The notes below the pieces were generated by a model that was given only the letters and a program-made list of their open reading frames with translations, did not search any database and was not told where the DNA came from. DNA of 64,000 nt, taken from the NCBI GenBank assembly GCA_030602715.1, contig JAUVZD010000001.1, positions 206,213 to 270,212 of the forward strand, written 5' to 3'. The position numbers and the translations under genes are program-made. The stretch is from Candidatus Coatesiibacteriota bacterium. GTDB lineage: Bacteria; RBG-13-66-14; B26-G2; JAUVZD01. Positions 1 to 8,879 of this stretch are shown here, in pieces; position 1 is the first letter of the stretch; every line of letters begins with the position of its first letter.

Positions 1-1011
1 GAGCTTTTTATGCAGGAGGGTGTGTTCATAGATGATTTTCCCGGTTACCGACTGCTCATCCAGGAGATTGACCCGAAAACCGGCTACCTGGAAAATATAA
101 AAATATACAAACAGGATGCCGGACGGACAACGGACATAATCACCGCTTCTGAAGGGCAGATGGGCAGCAAAGAGGAGCGGGAGAAGATCGGTGGAGATTT
201 CATCACCATGACTCTCTACAATGGCGAAATCCACCAGCTGGACCCCAAAAACCCCGAGCGCTACCGACTTATGAGATTTGACACCTATGTCATCCATCTG
301 AAGACCGACACCGACCTGATTCGCCGGGACCGAGATTACAAGAGCGAAGAAGAACTCCCCTCAAGCGAACTGCGTGAGCGGATTGCCAAGATAGATGAAG
401 CCATCGCCGGAGCCGAAGGGAAGCTGGAAGATGCCAAGAACGACCTGGAGGTAACCAGAGCTGAAAAGCAGATTGAGAGCTATACCACCATAAGAAACGG
501 TCTTTTGGTGCATATCTACAGGAAGGTCTCCATACCATTTGCCAGCATTGCCTTCGTCCTCATAGGCGTCCCTTTCGGCATTATGGTTCGCCGCTCCGGC
601 AAATGGGTGGGGTTCGTGGTCGCTTTGGGCTTCTTTTTGGTCTATTATATTTTCATGGTCGCTGGACAATCCTTCGGCACCCGGGGAACTATAAACCCCT
701 TGCTGGCTATGTGGCTTCCCAATATTATCCTTTCCATAATTGGGGTAATACTCATTATTCGTGCGGTCAACGAGATGACCACTGTGGAGATGGTGCCCCG
801 CCCGGTAAGATGGGGTTGGGATAAACTCAAGAAATCCCCACACTGGCTTAAACTACCTTTGATCTTGCTGACCATATTACTCATCCCTATGCTTTTGATT
901 CTTCTCCTCGCCAACCTTCTCTTCTTCGTGTTTGTAAAACCACTGTTTGATCTCTTCCGCTATCAGATTCTGGGGCGCTTTCTGAATAGAAGAAAGAAGG
1001 AGACAAAATAG
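1..1011 (+). CDS. lptF: LptF/LptG-family LPS export permease, 5' end cut by the window
   Basis: Inner-membrane permease of the LptBFG transporter that extracts lipopolysaccharide and passes it to LptC/LptA. The reading frame is open to base 1, so the N-terminus lies outside the window. Visible are the periplasmic beta-rich domain and the C-terminal membrane helices, including a segment with GVPFGIMVRRSGK followed by a long hydrophobic stretch ending near AGQSFG, typical of YjgP/YjgQ proteins. An extra hydrophobic segment and a basic tail close the protein. It is directly followed, without spacing, by a second family member. Assignment as LptF rather than LptG rests on gene order only. Confidence 0.88.
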   Translation, partial: ELFMQEGVFIDDFPGYRLLIQEIDPKTGYLENIKIYKQDAGRTTDIITASEGQMGSKEEREKIGGDFITMTLYNGEIHQLDPKNPERYRLMRFDTYVIHLKTDTDLIRRDRDYKSEEELPSSELRERIAKIDEAIAGAEGKLEDAKNDLEVTRAEKQIESYTTIRNGLLVHIYRKVSIPFASIAFVLIGVPFGIMVRRSGKWVGFVVALGFFLVYYIFMVAGQSFGTRGTINPLLAMWLPNIILSIIGVILIIRAVNEMTTVEMVPRPVRWGWDKLKKSPHWLKLPLILLTILLIPMLLILLLANLLFFVFVKPLFDLFRYQILGRFLNRRKKETK

Positions 1012-2091
1012 ATGAAGATATTGGACCGTTATATCGGCAGAGAGTTTCTGATCTATCTGGGATATACCCTATTTGCGTTTATCATCTTATATGTGGTAAT
1101 TAATGTCTTTGACACAATTAACAAATTCATAGACAACAAAGTTCCCTTTCACATCATCATCAAGTATTATCTGTTTACTATCCCCTATATCATCAAGTGG
1201 TTTATGCCCCTGACCGTGCTTCTTGCCGCCCTCTTTTCGGTAGGCACCCTCTCCCGCCACCATGAGATAACCGCCATGAAGTCTTGCGGACTCTCCTTCA
1301 CCCGCATCATAGTAAGCCAGTTGGTTCTCGCCTTCATCATCGCCGTGGGCGTGGGCATCTTCTCTGAGACGGTGGTGCCAATAACCACCGAGAAGATGTT
1401 CTACATAAAGAGGGTATACATCAAGAAACTTCCCGCCGAGGAAGACGTTCGCCGTTCCAACATCACCTACCAAGGGGAGGAGGGTCGGGTCTTTACCATC
1501 GCACTCTATGACGGCATAAGGGGAATTATGCGCGACGTGATGATTATGGAGTTTGATGAAAAACATCGTCCTATAAGGCGCATTGACGCAAGCAAAGGGC
1601 AGTGGGAGAATGAAAGTTGGGTCCTCTACGACGGTTACATCCGCATCTTTGAGGACGGTCAAGAGAAGCGGGTAATCAAGTTTGAGAGCCTGCCCATTTC
1701 CATCCCCGAGAAACCGGAGGACTTCATGCTCAAGGAGAAGAAAGCCGAGGAGACGAACTTCTGGGAGCTTTCCGAATACATTGATAAGCGGAGCCGCTCC
1801 GGTTATGATGTGGGCAAGGACCTGGTAGAGCTCTATCTCAAATTCTCCGTCCCCTTCGCTAATTTCATCTGCTTCCTTTTGGGAGCCCCACTGGCTCTGC
1901 GCTCCGGGCGCGGCGGTATAGCCTTCGGCATAATCGTAGCCCTTTTTCTGGGATTCTCCCTGTGGGCTTTTTTGGCAATCTGCCGGGCTTACGGTCAGAT
2001 AGATGTCCTACCCCCCATTCTCGCCGCCTGGTTGCCCAATATCCTCTTCGGCGGTATCGGAGTGGTGCTTTTTGCCCGGGCAAGAACATAA
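1012..2091 (+). CDS. lptG: LptF/LptG-family LPS export permease
   Basis: Second half of the LptF/LptG heterodimer, 359 residues, the usual family length. It begins with a short cytoplasmic stretch and a membrane helix (about residues 15-35), two more helices by residue 110, a periplasmic domain (about 115-270) and three C-terminal helices containing the family segment FICFLLGAPLALRSGRGG. The ATG follows the stop codon of the upstream permease immediately, implying translational coupling. The ATPase and periplasmic partners (lptB, lptA, lptC) lie in a separate minus-strand operon at 12.7-15.4 kb. Confidence 0.9.
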   Translation: MKILDRYIGREFLIYLGYTLFAFIILYVVINVFDTINKFIDNKVPFHIIIKYYLFTIPYIIKWFMPLTVLLAALFSVGTLSRHHEITAMKSCGLSFTRIIVSQLVLAFIIAVGVGIFSETVVPITTEKMFYIKRVYIKKLPAEEDVRRSNITYQGEEGRVFTIALYDGIRGIMRDVMIMEFDEKHRPIRRIDASKGQWENESWVLYDGYIRIFEDGQEKRVIKFESLPISIPEKPEDFMLKEKKAEETNFWELSEYIDKRSRSGYDVGKDLVELYLKFSVPFANFICFLLGAPLALRSGRGGIAFGIIVALFLGFSLWAFLAICRAYGQIDVLPPILAAWLPNILFGGIGVVLFARART

Positions 2092-2135
2092 AAGAGCTCT
2101 CAATTAAAAGCAAGCTATTTAACGCCAAAGACACA

Positions 2136-2162
2136 GCGGGGGGCTTTTTCCCCCTCTCTGAG
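2136..2162 (+). terminator. weak terminator-like hairpin after lptG
   Basis: A run of six G, then CTTTTT, then five C can fold into a short hairpin 45 bases after the lptG stop. There is no good T-tract behind it, so termination is uncertain. The rest of the 2092-2274 spacer shows nothing recognisable. Confidence 0.25.
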
Positions 2163-2265
2163 CCAAGCGCGGAAAATCTAAAAATAGCCTTTCTCCTGCC
2201 TCTAACATAGACACCAGGATACCATTTAAGGGTTATTCAGATTCCTTAATTGTTGACGGTAATAT

Positions 2266-2297
2266 GAAAAAAACAGCCCCAAAATATCCGGGGCTTT
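2266..2297 (-). terminator. intrinsic terminator of the lipA-hpf-PTS operon
   Basis: On the minus strand a stem AGCCCC/GGGGCT with a nine-base loop is followed by a run of seven T. It lies 27 bases after the ptsI stop codon and closes the long PTS operon. Confidence 0.8.
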
Positions 2298-2323
2298 GCC
2301 TAATTGGTAGTAACTGTTATGCC

Positions 2324-4111
2324 TCACACCTTCTCACCCACACCCACCATTCCTCGCATTGAACTTAAGTATTTGATGCTCTCCCTGGGTAGGCAGGAGG
2401 CAAGATAGCGCTTGATCTCACCTGCGGTGTCCATCTCCAGGACCTCCTGAGCGACACGGCGCATCTTGGCGAATGAGACGGAACGAATTGCCAGCTTTAC
2501 CTCCGGTATGTTAATGGGACTCATGGAAAGCTCGTCCACGCACATCCCCACCAACAGTATGGCTGAGAGGGGATTTCCAGCCATCTCCCCACAGACACCC
2601 ACCCAGATGCGGTTCTTGTGGGCGGCGTCTATGGTTCTGGCGATTAGACTGAGCACCGCAGGATTGAACGGTTCATACAGATAGGCTATCCGTTCGTTTA
2701 CCCTATCCACAGCCAGTGTGTACTGAATGAGGTCGTTGGTGCCGATGGAGAAGAAGTCCACCTCCCGGGCAAAGACATCGGCGTTGATTGCCGTTGAGGG
2801 AACCTCCACCATAATCCCCACCTCCATCTCCGGGTCAAACTCCTCTCCCCTCCGCTCCACCTCCTCCGTTGCCTCCTTCAGGATGGCGTTGGCTTTGCGC
2901 ACTTCCTTAATATCCGAGATCATCGGATACATCAACTTCAACTTACCATAAGCGCTGGCACGCAGAACCGCACGTAGTTGGTCTTTGAAGGTCTCCGGCT
3001 GTTCCAGTGAGAAGCGAATTGCCCGCCATCCCAGGAAGGGGTTCATCTCCTCAGGCAGGCTGGGGGAGGTGATAAACTTATCTCCGCCCAGGTCCACGGT
3101 GCGAATGATCGCATGATAGGGTGCGCAACGCTCGGCTACCTGCTTATACACCTGGAACTGCTCCTCCTCGGTGGGTAGCTCCTCCCTGTTCATGAACAAA
3201 AACTCCGTGCGATACAGCCCCACACCCTCAGCTCCCTTCTCCACCGCTCTGTCTATCTCCCGGGGGAGCTCTATATTGGCTGCCAGCTCCACACTATAAT
3301 TGTCTCTGGTCTTCGCAGGGAGCTTGACCATCTTTGCCAGCTCTTTCTGCAACTGGCGATAGCTCCTTTGTTTCTTCTTATATTCATCCAGGACTTCGTC
3401 TGAGGGGTTGATTATCACCACACCATCTGTGCCGTCAACTATCACCTGGTCCAGATTGCGAACAAAAGTGGTTACATTGCGGGCTCCCACCACAGCGGGA
3501 ATATCCAACGACTGAGCCATAATTGCGCTGTGGGAGGTCTGTGAGCCCATATCGGTCACGAAGCCGAGCACCGTCTCGGGGTCCATAGAAGCGGTCTGGG
3601 AAGGAGCCAGGTCCTTGGAGATGATAATTGAGGGTTCCAGCAGACAGAACGATTGAGGGGCGGTATCCCCACGAATGTTCTTTATTACCATCTGCCCCAG
3701 GTCAATTATGTCGTCGGCGCGCCCCTGGAAGTAGGAGTCTTCCTTTCCCTGAAAGATTCCTGCATAGTGGTTGGTAACCGCAAAGACCGCCCAATCGGCA
3801 TATTCCTTTTTTTCACGGATACGGTTTTCTACCTCCGTCACCAGGCTCTCATCATCCAGAAACATCATATAAGCGTTTAATACATCGTATACCGCATTGG
3901 CTTTATCGGCGCCTTTCTGGATGGCTTCAACCTGAGCTCTGGTTTGGTTTAAAGCCTTGTGCAGGCGCAAGACCTCCTTCTCCGCATCCTCTTCGTGGGC
4001 TAATTGAGCCCTCTCCACAGTAACCTGCTCCTGGCGGAGAAGGATGGCCCTGCCGATAGCGATGCCCGGCGAGGCGGAGATTCCGACTATCTTTATATCC
4101 TTGGTGGGCAT
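2324..4111 (-). CDS. ptsI: Phosphoenolpyruvate-protein phosphotransferase (PTS enzyme I)
   Basis: Enzyme I takes phosphate from PEP and passes it to HPr. The 595 residues match the family. The phosphohistidine lies in GSQTSHSAIMAQ (His194), and the C-terminal PEP-binding TIM barrel carries the catalytic Cys in GVCGEMAGNP near residue 505 and the EFLFMNR motif. The ATG follows HPr after one base, so the two genes are coupled. It is the last gene of an operon that also encodes HPr kinase, mannose-type EIIA/B/C/D and a PtsN-type EIIA. That set suggests a PTS with both transport and regulatory output. Confidence 0.96.
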   Translation of the reverse strand: MPTKDIKIVGISASPGIAIGRAILLRQEQVTVERAQLAHEEDAEKEVLRLHKALNQTRAQVEAIQKGADKANAVYDVLNAYMMFLDDESLVTEVENRIREKKEYADWAVFAVTNHYAGIFQGKEDSYFQGRADDIIDLGQMVIKNIRGDTAPQSFCLLEPSIIISKDLAPSQTASMDPETVLGFVTDMGSQTSHSAIMAQSLDIPAVVGARNVTTFVRNLDQVIVDGTDGVVIINPSDEVLDEYKKKQRSYRQLQKELAKMVKLPAKTRDNYSVELAANIELPREIDRAVEKGAEGVGLYRTEFLFMNREELPTEEEQFQVYKQVAERCAPYHAIIRTVDLGGDKFITSPSLPEEMNPFLGWRAIRFSLEQPETFKDQLRAVLRASAYGKLKLMYPMISDIKEVRKANAILKEATEEVERRGEEFDPEMEVGIMVEVPSTAINADVFAREVDFFSIGTNDLIQYTLAVDRVNERIAYLYEPFNPAVLSLIARTIDAAHKNRIWVGVCGEMAGNPLSAILLVGMCVDELSMSPINIPEVKLAIRSVSFAKMRRVAQEVLEMDTAGEIKRYLASCLPRESIKYLSSMRGMVGVGEKV

Positions 4112-4112
4112 A

Positions 4113-4382
4113 TCACTCCTCTATCAGGTTGGTGGTTATTACCTCCACCAGAACCCCTATGGCTTCCTCTGCATCCTCCCCCACAGTTATTATCTTCACC
4201 TTACTCCCCTGGCTGACGCCAAGCATCATCACCCCCATAATGGATTTGCAGTCCACCTCCTGCCCGTCCTTCTCCATAATTACCTTGCTTTTGAACTGCT
4301 TTGCTTTCTGAACCAGTTTGGCGGCAGGTCTTGCGTGCAGTCCCAGTTTGTTGCGTATCTCCACTTTTCGCTCAAATTTCAA
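4113..4382 (-). CDS. ptsH: Phosphocarrier protein HPr
   Basis: Phosphocarrier between EI and the EIIA proteins. The phosphorylated His lies in GLHARPAAKLV (His16 from the chosen start). The regulatory serine in CKSIMGVMML (Ser47) matches Ser46 of Gram-positive HPr and fits the hprK gene in the same operon. Start choice: no ATG is available. A TTG at 4382 has GGAG six bases upstream and gives the normal HPr length of 89 residues. Another TTG at 4400 would add six residues but lacks a clear ribosome site. The gene overlaps the end of the EIID gene by 11 bases. Confidence 0.93.
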   Translation of the reverse strand: MKFERKVEIRNKLGLHARPAAKLVQKAKQFKSKVIMEKDGQEVDCKSIMGVMMLGVSQGSKVKIITVGEDAEEAIGVLVEVITTNLIEE

Positions 4383-5109
4383 ATAGGTCTCCGATTCCAA
4401 AGGATACCCCTACCATTACTGCCAGGCAAGCTAACCATATAAGGTGATTGGGAAGACGATATTTTGAGAGGAAGAACCCCAATCCGGCGAAGATTAGAAC
4501 AGCCAAACCCTGGACTAAGCCACCCTCCCAGCAGACCAGGGGGAGAACTGCTCCTAAGGCGACCAAAGATATATACCTTACTCCCTTTATTATCTTGGTC
4601 GGCTTAAATGCTGCCATGTCATTGACCACCCCATCGCCCTTCATCCATCCCGACCACAGGAGGGCAAAGCGAGCCGGCAGATGGAGTAGGTTGTATAGGG
4701 CGAGAAATATCCACGGCGCCGCCCCTGCAAACAGAATGGCGATTCCAATCACCGCCGGTCGCAGGCCATTCCAGAAGAGGTTGTCGCCCATAGCCCCCAA
4801 AGCACCGATGAACCGCTCCTTCACCCTCATCGCTTCTTCCGGCAGATTCCGGCTCTCATAATGGATGCTTGCCCCCAGGATAGCGTTGGCTAGATAAGGG
4901 TGGGTGTTAAAAAAGGCAGAGTGCCGTCTGCGGGCTTGGCTGAGTTCCTCCCCTTCTTTTGTGTCCCGCAAAGCCGGGTCAATTGCTAGAAGGAAGCCCA
5001 TATTCTGCATGCCCTCAAAGTTCCACAATCCCTGAATTAACAGGGAGCGTAAAAAGACCCCAGGCATGGTCAATGGTCTTAAGCCGTCTTTCTTTGTGCC
5101 ATTATCCAT
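4372..5109 (-). CDS. PTS mannose/fructose/sorbose family EIID component
   Basis: Membrane subunit of a mannose-type PTS permease, paired with EIIC. The open frame runs up to 5253, but the segment before 5109 overlaps the EIIC gene and lacks family character. The ATG at 5109, preceded by AAGGG, gives 245 residues beginning near the typical LRSLLIQGLWNFEGMQNMG segment. Further family features are a Pro-Tyr-Leu-Ala stretch (HPYLANAILGASI), the MGDNLFWNGLRP motif and C-terminal hydrophobic helices. The sugar cannot be predicted. It is translationally coupled to ptsH downstream. Confidence 0.9.
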   Translation of the reverse strand: MDNGTKKDGLRPLTMPGVFLRSLLIQGLWNFEGMQNMGFLLAIDPALRDTKEGEELSQARRRHSAFFNTHPYLANAILGASIHYESRNLPEEAMRVKERFIGALGAMGDNLFWNGLRPAVIGIAILFAGAAPWIFLALYNLLHLPARFALLWSGWMKGDGVVNDMAAFKPTKIIKGVRYISLVALGAVLPLVCWEGGLVQGLAVLIFAGLGFFLSKYRLPNHLIWLACLAVMVGVSFGIGDLFEI

Positions 5110-5123
5110 CCCTTGTATCTTCC

Positions 5124-5855
5124 CTACACAATCCAGAGGAGGAACAAAGCAGCGGAGAGTCCCAACAACGCAAGAGCTACACCTCGTTTTCGCCTGGTGA
5201 AGTAACACACCGCGGCGCCGACGCCCACCGCCGGTAGCATCCGCCAGCCCCAACCCAAACCCCGAAGAAGCTCATCCGGCGCCTGCCATAGTTTCATATA
5301 ATATATCGCTAAAAAGCAGAGCAGAGAACCCACACCGATTATAATGACCGCCTTGACCAAAAGAAGCAGTATTCCCAAAGTGGTCGCCAGGGAAAGCGGT
5401 CTTATTCCCTTTCGGTCAACCCTCCGGGGCTCCTCCTCCAGCTTGTCCACCACCCATCGTTGTAATCTGTTGTTCGCCTTCCGCACCCAACCCTCAGCCA
5501 CCGAAGATAGCAAGGCGAAAGGAATAGCCACCAGGGCGGAGACGCTCAACGCCCACTCCGGGACACCTCCGTCGGGAAGGGCGCAAAGGACGCCGATAGT
5601 TGATATTTGGGCGGCGGCTGAGCCGTCCGGAGGAATGTGGGCACCGAAGGCGGAATCAACCAGCCACAGGAGCTGAAAGGCGACGCCTACCGCAAGCCCC
5701 ACCTTGAAACTCCCCAGAAGCCATCCCATAATCGGTCCCACCACCAGAGGCACAGAGAGCATCGTCTGAGCTACTGCTACATAGTCTAAACTGATGAAGC
5801 CCCCGATTGCGGCGGCAAAAACCAGTTTGAGAGGTAAGGAGAGCTCCGAAAGCAT
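5124..5855 (-). CDS. PTS mannose/fructose/sorbose family EIIC component
   Basis: Polytopic translocation subunit, 243 residues. The N-terminus shows the family pattern LDYVAVAQTMLSVPLVVGPIMG followed by FQLLWLVDSAFGAHIPPDG, with several hydrophobic helices after it. The final part is short and basic before a last hydrophobic segment. It lies nine bases after EIIB and 14 bases before the EIID start, consistent with one mannose-type permease. Substrate unknown. Confidence 0.9.
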   Translation of the reverse strand: MLSELSLPLKLVFAAAIGGFISLDYVAVAQTMLSVPLVVGPIMGWLLGSFKVGLAVGVAFQLLWLVDSAFGAHIPPDGSAAAQISTIGVLCALPDGGVPEWALSVSALVAIPFALLSSVAEGWVRKANNRLQRWVVDKLEEEPRRVDRKGIRPLSLATTLGILLLLVKAVIIIGVGSLLCFLAIYYMKLWQAPDELLRGLGWGWRMLPAVGVGAAVCYFTRRKRGVALALLGLSAALFLLWIV

Positions 5856-5864
5856 CGTTAGGGC

Positions 5865-6362
5865 TCAGTCCCAGGATTTAATAAGTTCTTTAATCCTCTG
5901 CATCAGGTCAAGGGATTGGTCGGTGGGGACCATGCGTATCTCCATATAGATGCCCATCGCCTTGAGGGTGTGGAAAAGCCGGTGGTCTTCCCGGTCAACG
6001 AAGACCGCTTCGTGAATCTGCCTCTTTCCCTCGCTGTGGCGCATACCACCGATGTTTACGCTTTTTATAGACACGCCCAGCCGGGCGAAGCGGAGAAGGT
6101 CGGGGGGATTCTCAAAGAGGAAGATGATATTGACATCGGCGACATCCCGCTTGAGCGCCAGCCTTGCCGCCTCCTCCACGGTGTGAACCTCTATACTTAA
6201 CTCCGGTGAGGCTACCATCTGATAGAGCATCCGTTGGGTTTCATCGCCGGATAGACGGTCGTTTGCCACCACTATTCTACCCGCCTCTATGTATCGCGCC
6301 CACCCCACCACCACCTGTCCGTGAATCAATCGGTCATCTATGCGAAACAATACTTTTTTCAT
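5865..6362 (-). CDS. PTS mannose/fructose/sorbose family EIIB component
   Basis: Cytoplasmic phosphocarrier that receives phosphate from EIIA and phosphorylates the incoming sugar. At 165 residues it matches the family. The N-terminal active-site motif RIDDRLIHGQVVVGW contains the phosphorylated His14. Its ATG overlaps the EIIA stop by four bases. EIIA and EIIB are separate polypeptides here, unlike E. coli ManX where they are fused. Confidence 0.93.
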   Translation of the reverse strand: MKKVLFRIDDRLIHGQVVVGWARYIEAGRIVVANDRLSGDETQRMLYQMVASPELSIEVHTVEEAARLALKRDVADVNIIFLFENPPDLLRFARLGVSIKSVNIGGMRHSEGKRQIHEAVFVDREDHRLFHTLKAMGIYMEIRMVPTDQSLDLMQRIKELIKSWD

Positions 6363-6784
6363 GGATTGTCTATGTATATCCTTTCAAAGATGTTGATTAT
6401 TCCCTTCTGCCCGGCGGAGACCCCCTTCATGGCCAGATCGTCTATACCCAACTCCTCGCGCTTGGTCAACACCTCAAGGAGCATAGGCAGGTTAACCCCG
6501 GTAATAACCCGAATCTTCTCCCCACCCTTCAGCCGGTCTTTGGCCAGGGCAAAGGATACATTGTTGGGACTTCCTCCGAAAATATCGCTCATCACCAACA
6601 CGGTGTCGGTCTTTGCAAAGAGTGAGTCCAACGCCTTCTCTATGGAGGCGGTGATCTCCTGCGGGGAATCCTCCCGCTTGACATCCACCACCTTGATGAG
6701 CTTTTCCTTGCCCAGGATGACCTCACTGGCGGTAAGCATACCCTTTGCCAGACTAGAATGCCCGGCTATCAGTATCCCGATCAT
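6359..6784 (-). CDS. PTS mannose-family EIIA component
   Basis: EIIA-Man domain of 141 residues. The phosphorylated His9 lies in ILIAGHSSLAKGM, and the second family motif VMSDIFGGSPNNVSFALA is present around residue 65. It receives phosphate from HPr and passes it to EIIB encoded four bases downstream. A second, fructose/PtsN-type EIIA is encoded earlier in the same operon. The two EIIA proteins may therefore serve separate transport and regulatory branches (inference). Confidence 0.92.
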   Translation of the reverse strand: MIGILIAGHSSLAKGMLTASEVILGKEKLIKVVDVKREDSPQEITASIEKALDSLFAKTDTVLVMSDIFGGSPNNVSFALAKDRLKGGEKIRVITGVNLPMLLEVLTKREELGIDDLAMKGVSAGQKGIINIFERIYIDNP

Positions 6785-6852
6785 TATGTAGTCCGCTCCT
6801 TGCGAAAGTTATTTCGCTATCCTTGGGCTATCCCACTTTGAGTCGGTTCTTT

Positions 6853-7827
6853 CTATTCAGTATCCTTGGGTTGAACCTCCCGACTGGCGGTAATGTGCTC
6901 AATTAAGCGGCGGTCAAACTCCTCCGCCGAGTGGAAACCCCGAATTTTAAGTAGATGGTTGAGCGCTGCGGCTTCAATGATGTTGGCAATATTCTTCCCG
7001 GGGATGATGGGTATCAGCAGATAAGGGACTTTCACCCCAAGTATGTCCGTGGTCTTATCGGTGAGACCGGTGCGGTCGTATTCCTTCTTCCGGTCCAACA
7101 ACTCCAATCGTAGAACCAGCTCCACCCGCTTGCGGTCCCGAATTGCATGCACGCCGTACATTAGGGAGATATTGATTATGCCCAACCCCTGAATCTCAAT
7201 ATGGTCCTTTATCTTCGGGTCGCTGTATCCGATCACTAAATCCCCGGTGCTACGCTTGACCATCACCTGGTCGTCGGCTACCAGGCGGTGTCCTTTAGCC
7301 ACCAGGTCCAGGGCACATTCACTCTTACCCAATCCGCTCTCCCCCAATATCATCACCCCGACCCCGAATATGTCCAGAAGCTCACCATGGAAACTGGTTT
7401 CGGGGGCAAATTGCTCTCGCAAAAAATCGCTCAACAAGGCGATGGCGTCGCTGGTGCGTGTAGGAGTTGCCATCACCGGTATCGCTTTTTCCTTAGCCGC
7501 TGTAATGAGCTGAGGTGGACAGGTTAAACCACGGGCGATAACTATCCCCGGAATAGGACGGGAGGTGAGCAGGCGAAATATCTCCTCCAAGTAGGCATCA
7601 TCCTTTGTCTTAAGATAGGATATCTCCGTAAGCCCCAGCACCTGAAGCCTTTTTTCGGCAAAGGTGTCAAAGTATCCGCTAAGGGCAAGACTGGGGCGGT
7701 CAACTTCCGCTACGGTTATCTCCCTCTTCAGATCCGCATCCTTATTTATAAGCTCCAGGGGAAGGAAAGATGCACATTCACTGAGTAGGATTTTTATGGA
7801 TACGCTCTTATCGCCCTTCTTTGCCAT
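6853..7827 (-). CDS. hprK: HPr kinase/phosphorylase
   Basis: Bifunctional enzyme that phosphorylates and dephosphorylates HPr on its regulatory serine. The 324 residues contain the Walker A motif GESGLGKS (162-169), a preceding His in SFHGELLDIFG, a conserved ADDQV and the HprK signature EIQGLGIINI. The target serine is present in the HPr of this operon. The start overlaps the ptsN-type stop by one base (TAATG). In diderms HprK usually lies in the rpoN neighbourhood, as it does here; it probably controls regulatory rather than classical catabolite functions. Confidence 0.95.
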   Translation of the reverse strand: MAKKGDKSVSIKILLSECASFLPLELINKDADLKREITVAEVDRPSLALSGYFDTFAEKRLQVLGLTEISYLKTKDDAYLEEIFRLLTSRPIPGIVIARGLTCPPQLITAAKEKAIPVMATPTRTSDAIALLSDFLREQFAPETSFHGELLDIFGVGVMILGESGLGKSECALDLVAKGHRLVADDQVMVKRSTGDLVIGYSDPKIKDHIEIQGLGIINISLMYGVHAIRDRKRVELVLRLELLDRKKEYDRTGLTDKTTDILGVKVPYLLIPIIPGKNIANIIEAAALNHLLKIRGFHSAEEFDRRLIEHITASREVQPKDTE

Positions 7828-8291
7828 TAGAGTTCCTTTTCTCTGTCCTCTATTATCTTCAAGACTTCGGCTGGAGTTTTGGCGGAGGACAATTTATTGC
7901 GAAATTTCTCATCCTTGAGCATGCGTGAAAGCCGAGCCAGGACACGGAGATGTTCCTGGTCGTTTGGTGCCGCCAGAAGGAAGAAGAGATAGACCGGTTC
8001 CCCGTCCAGAGCCTCAAAGTCAATTCCCCCCCTGGAACGTCCGAAGGCGGTCACCAGGCTGTTCACTACATCCGGCTGTCCCTGGCGAGGATGGGGTATA
8101 GCCACTCCATTTTCAAATCCGGTGGAGCAGAGTTTCTCCCGCTCTATAACCGCCTTCAATATTTTATCTTTGTCGTTCACCTCCTCGGATTTAGCTACCA
8201 GGTCCACCAACTCTATGATGACATCATCCTTGTTCTTGCTGACCAAGTCCAGTTTAATGGTCTCTTCTCTGATGTGGTCACTTATCTTCAT
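7827..8291 (-). CDS. ptsN: PTS EIIA of the fructose/nitrogen (PtsN) type
   Basis: A 154-residue EIIA domain with the active-site His67 in GVAIPHPRQ and the downstream FFLLAAP segment of the fructose/Ntr family. No EIIBC partner of that family lies nearby, and the gene is next to hpf and hprK, the usual place for regulatory PtsN. It probably acts as a phosphorylation-dependent regulator rather than a transporter subunit. It precedes hprK with a one-base overlap. Confidence 0.88.
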   Translation of the reverse strand: MKISDHIREETIKLDLVSKNKDDVIIELVDLVAKSEEVNDKDKILKAVIEREKLCSTGFENGVAIPHPRQGQPDVVNSLVTAFGRSRGGIDFEALDGEPVYLFFLLAAPNDQEHLRVLARLSRMLKDEKFRNKLSSAKTPAEVLKIIEDREKEL

Positions 8292-8312
8292 GGTTCCTCC
8301 ATGAGAAAAAAT

Positions 8313-8834
8313 TTATGCCGGCTCTATCAACCCCAGATCCCCATCCTTTCGGCGATATAGAACATTCACCCGCTGGGATTTGGCATTGATGAAGACGAAA
8401 AACTCTTGATTTGAACCCATAAACTCCATTACAGCTTCGTCCAACGGCATCGGTTTGAATTGGATAGTCTGCAAATGCACCCGTGGACCGGGCACCTCCT
8501 CTTCTATTGACTCGGCGATGACCTGGCTTGCACCACTTCCGCTCTGTCGTCGGCTCCCCCACCGGTCCTTCTTCCGGCGTAGTTGTTTTTCAATCTTATC
8601 CACCACCGAATCTATGGATATATATAGGTCGTTGGTTTCATCGTTGCCCCGCAGGGTCATACTGTCGCCGTTTACGGTCATCTCCACCTTATGCCGATAC
8701 TTCTTCACCTCCAATACCACATTTACGCTATCAATATTGCGCAGATAACGGTTCAGCTTTTCCACCTTCTTCTCCACATAATCCCGAATGGCTGAGGTTA
8801 TCTCCAGATTTCGCCCGGTTATAGTAAAGCTCAT
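8313..8834 (-). CDS. hpf: Ribosome hibernation promoting factor, long form
   Basis: Binds idle 70S ribosomes and dimerises them to 100S particles. At 173 residues it is the long form. The N-terminal domain (about 1-100) starts with the usual MSFTITGRNLEITSAIRDYV pattern and has the basic C-terminal helix. A linker follows, then the dimerisation domain (about 115-173) with the conserved KPMPLDEAVMEFMGSNQEF region and a final GDLGLIEP. It lies 45 bases after lipA and 21 bases before ptsN, the standard rpoN-cluster order apart from the lipA/lpdA insertion. Confidence 0.93.
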   Translation of the reverse strand: MSFTITGRNLEITSAIRDYVEKKVEKLNRYLRNIDSVNVVLEVKKYRHKVEMTVNGDSMTLRGNDETNDLYISIDSVVDKIEKQLRRKKDRWGSRRQSGSGASQVIAESIEEEVPGPRVHLQTIQFKPMPLDEAVMEFMGSNQEFFVFINAKSQRVNVLYRRKDGDLGLIEPA

Positions 8835-8879
8835 CCAACCCTCCTTCTCTATTAAAACAAGTGATTAAAAACCAATCTA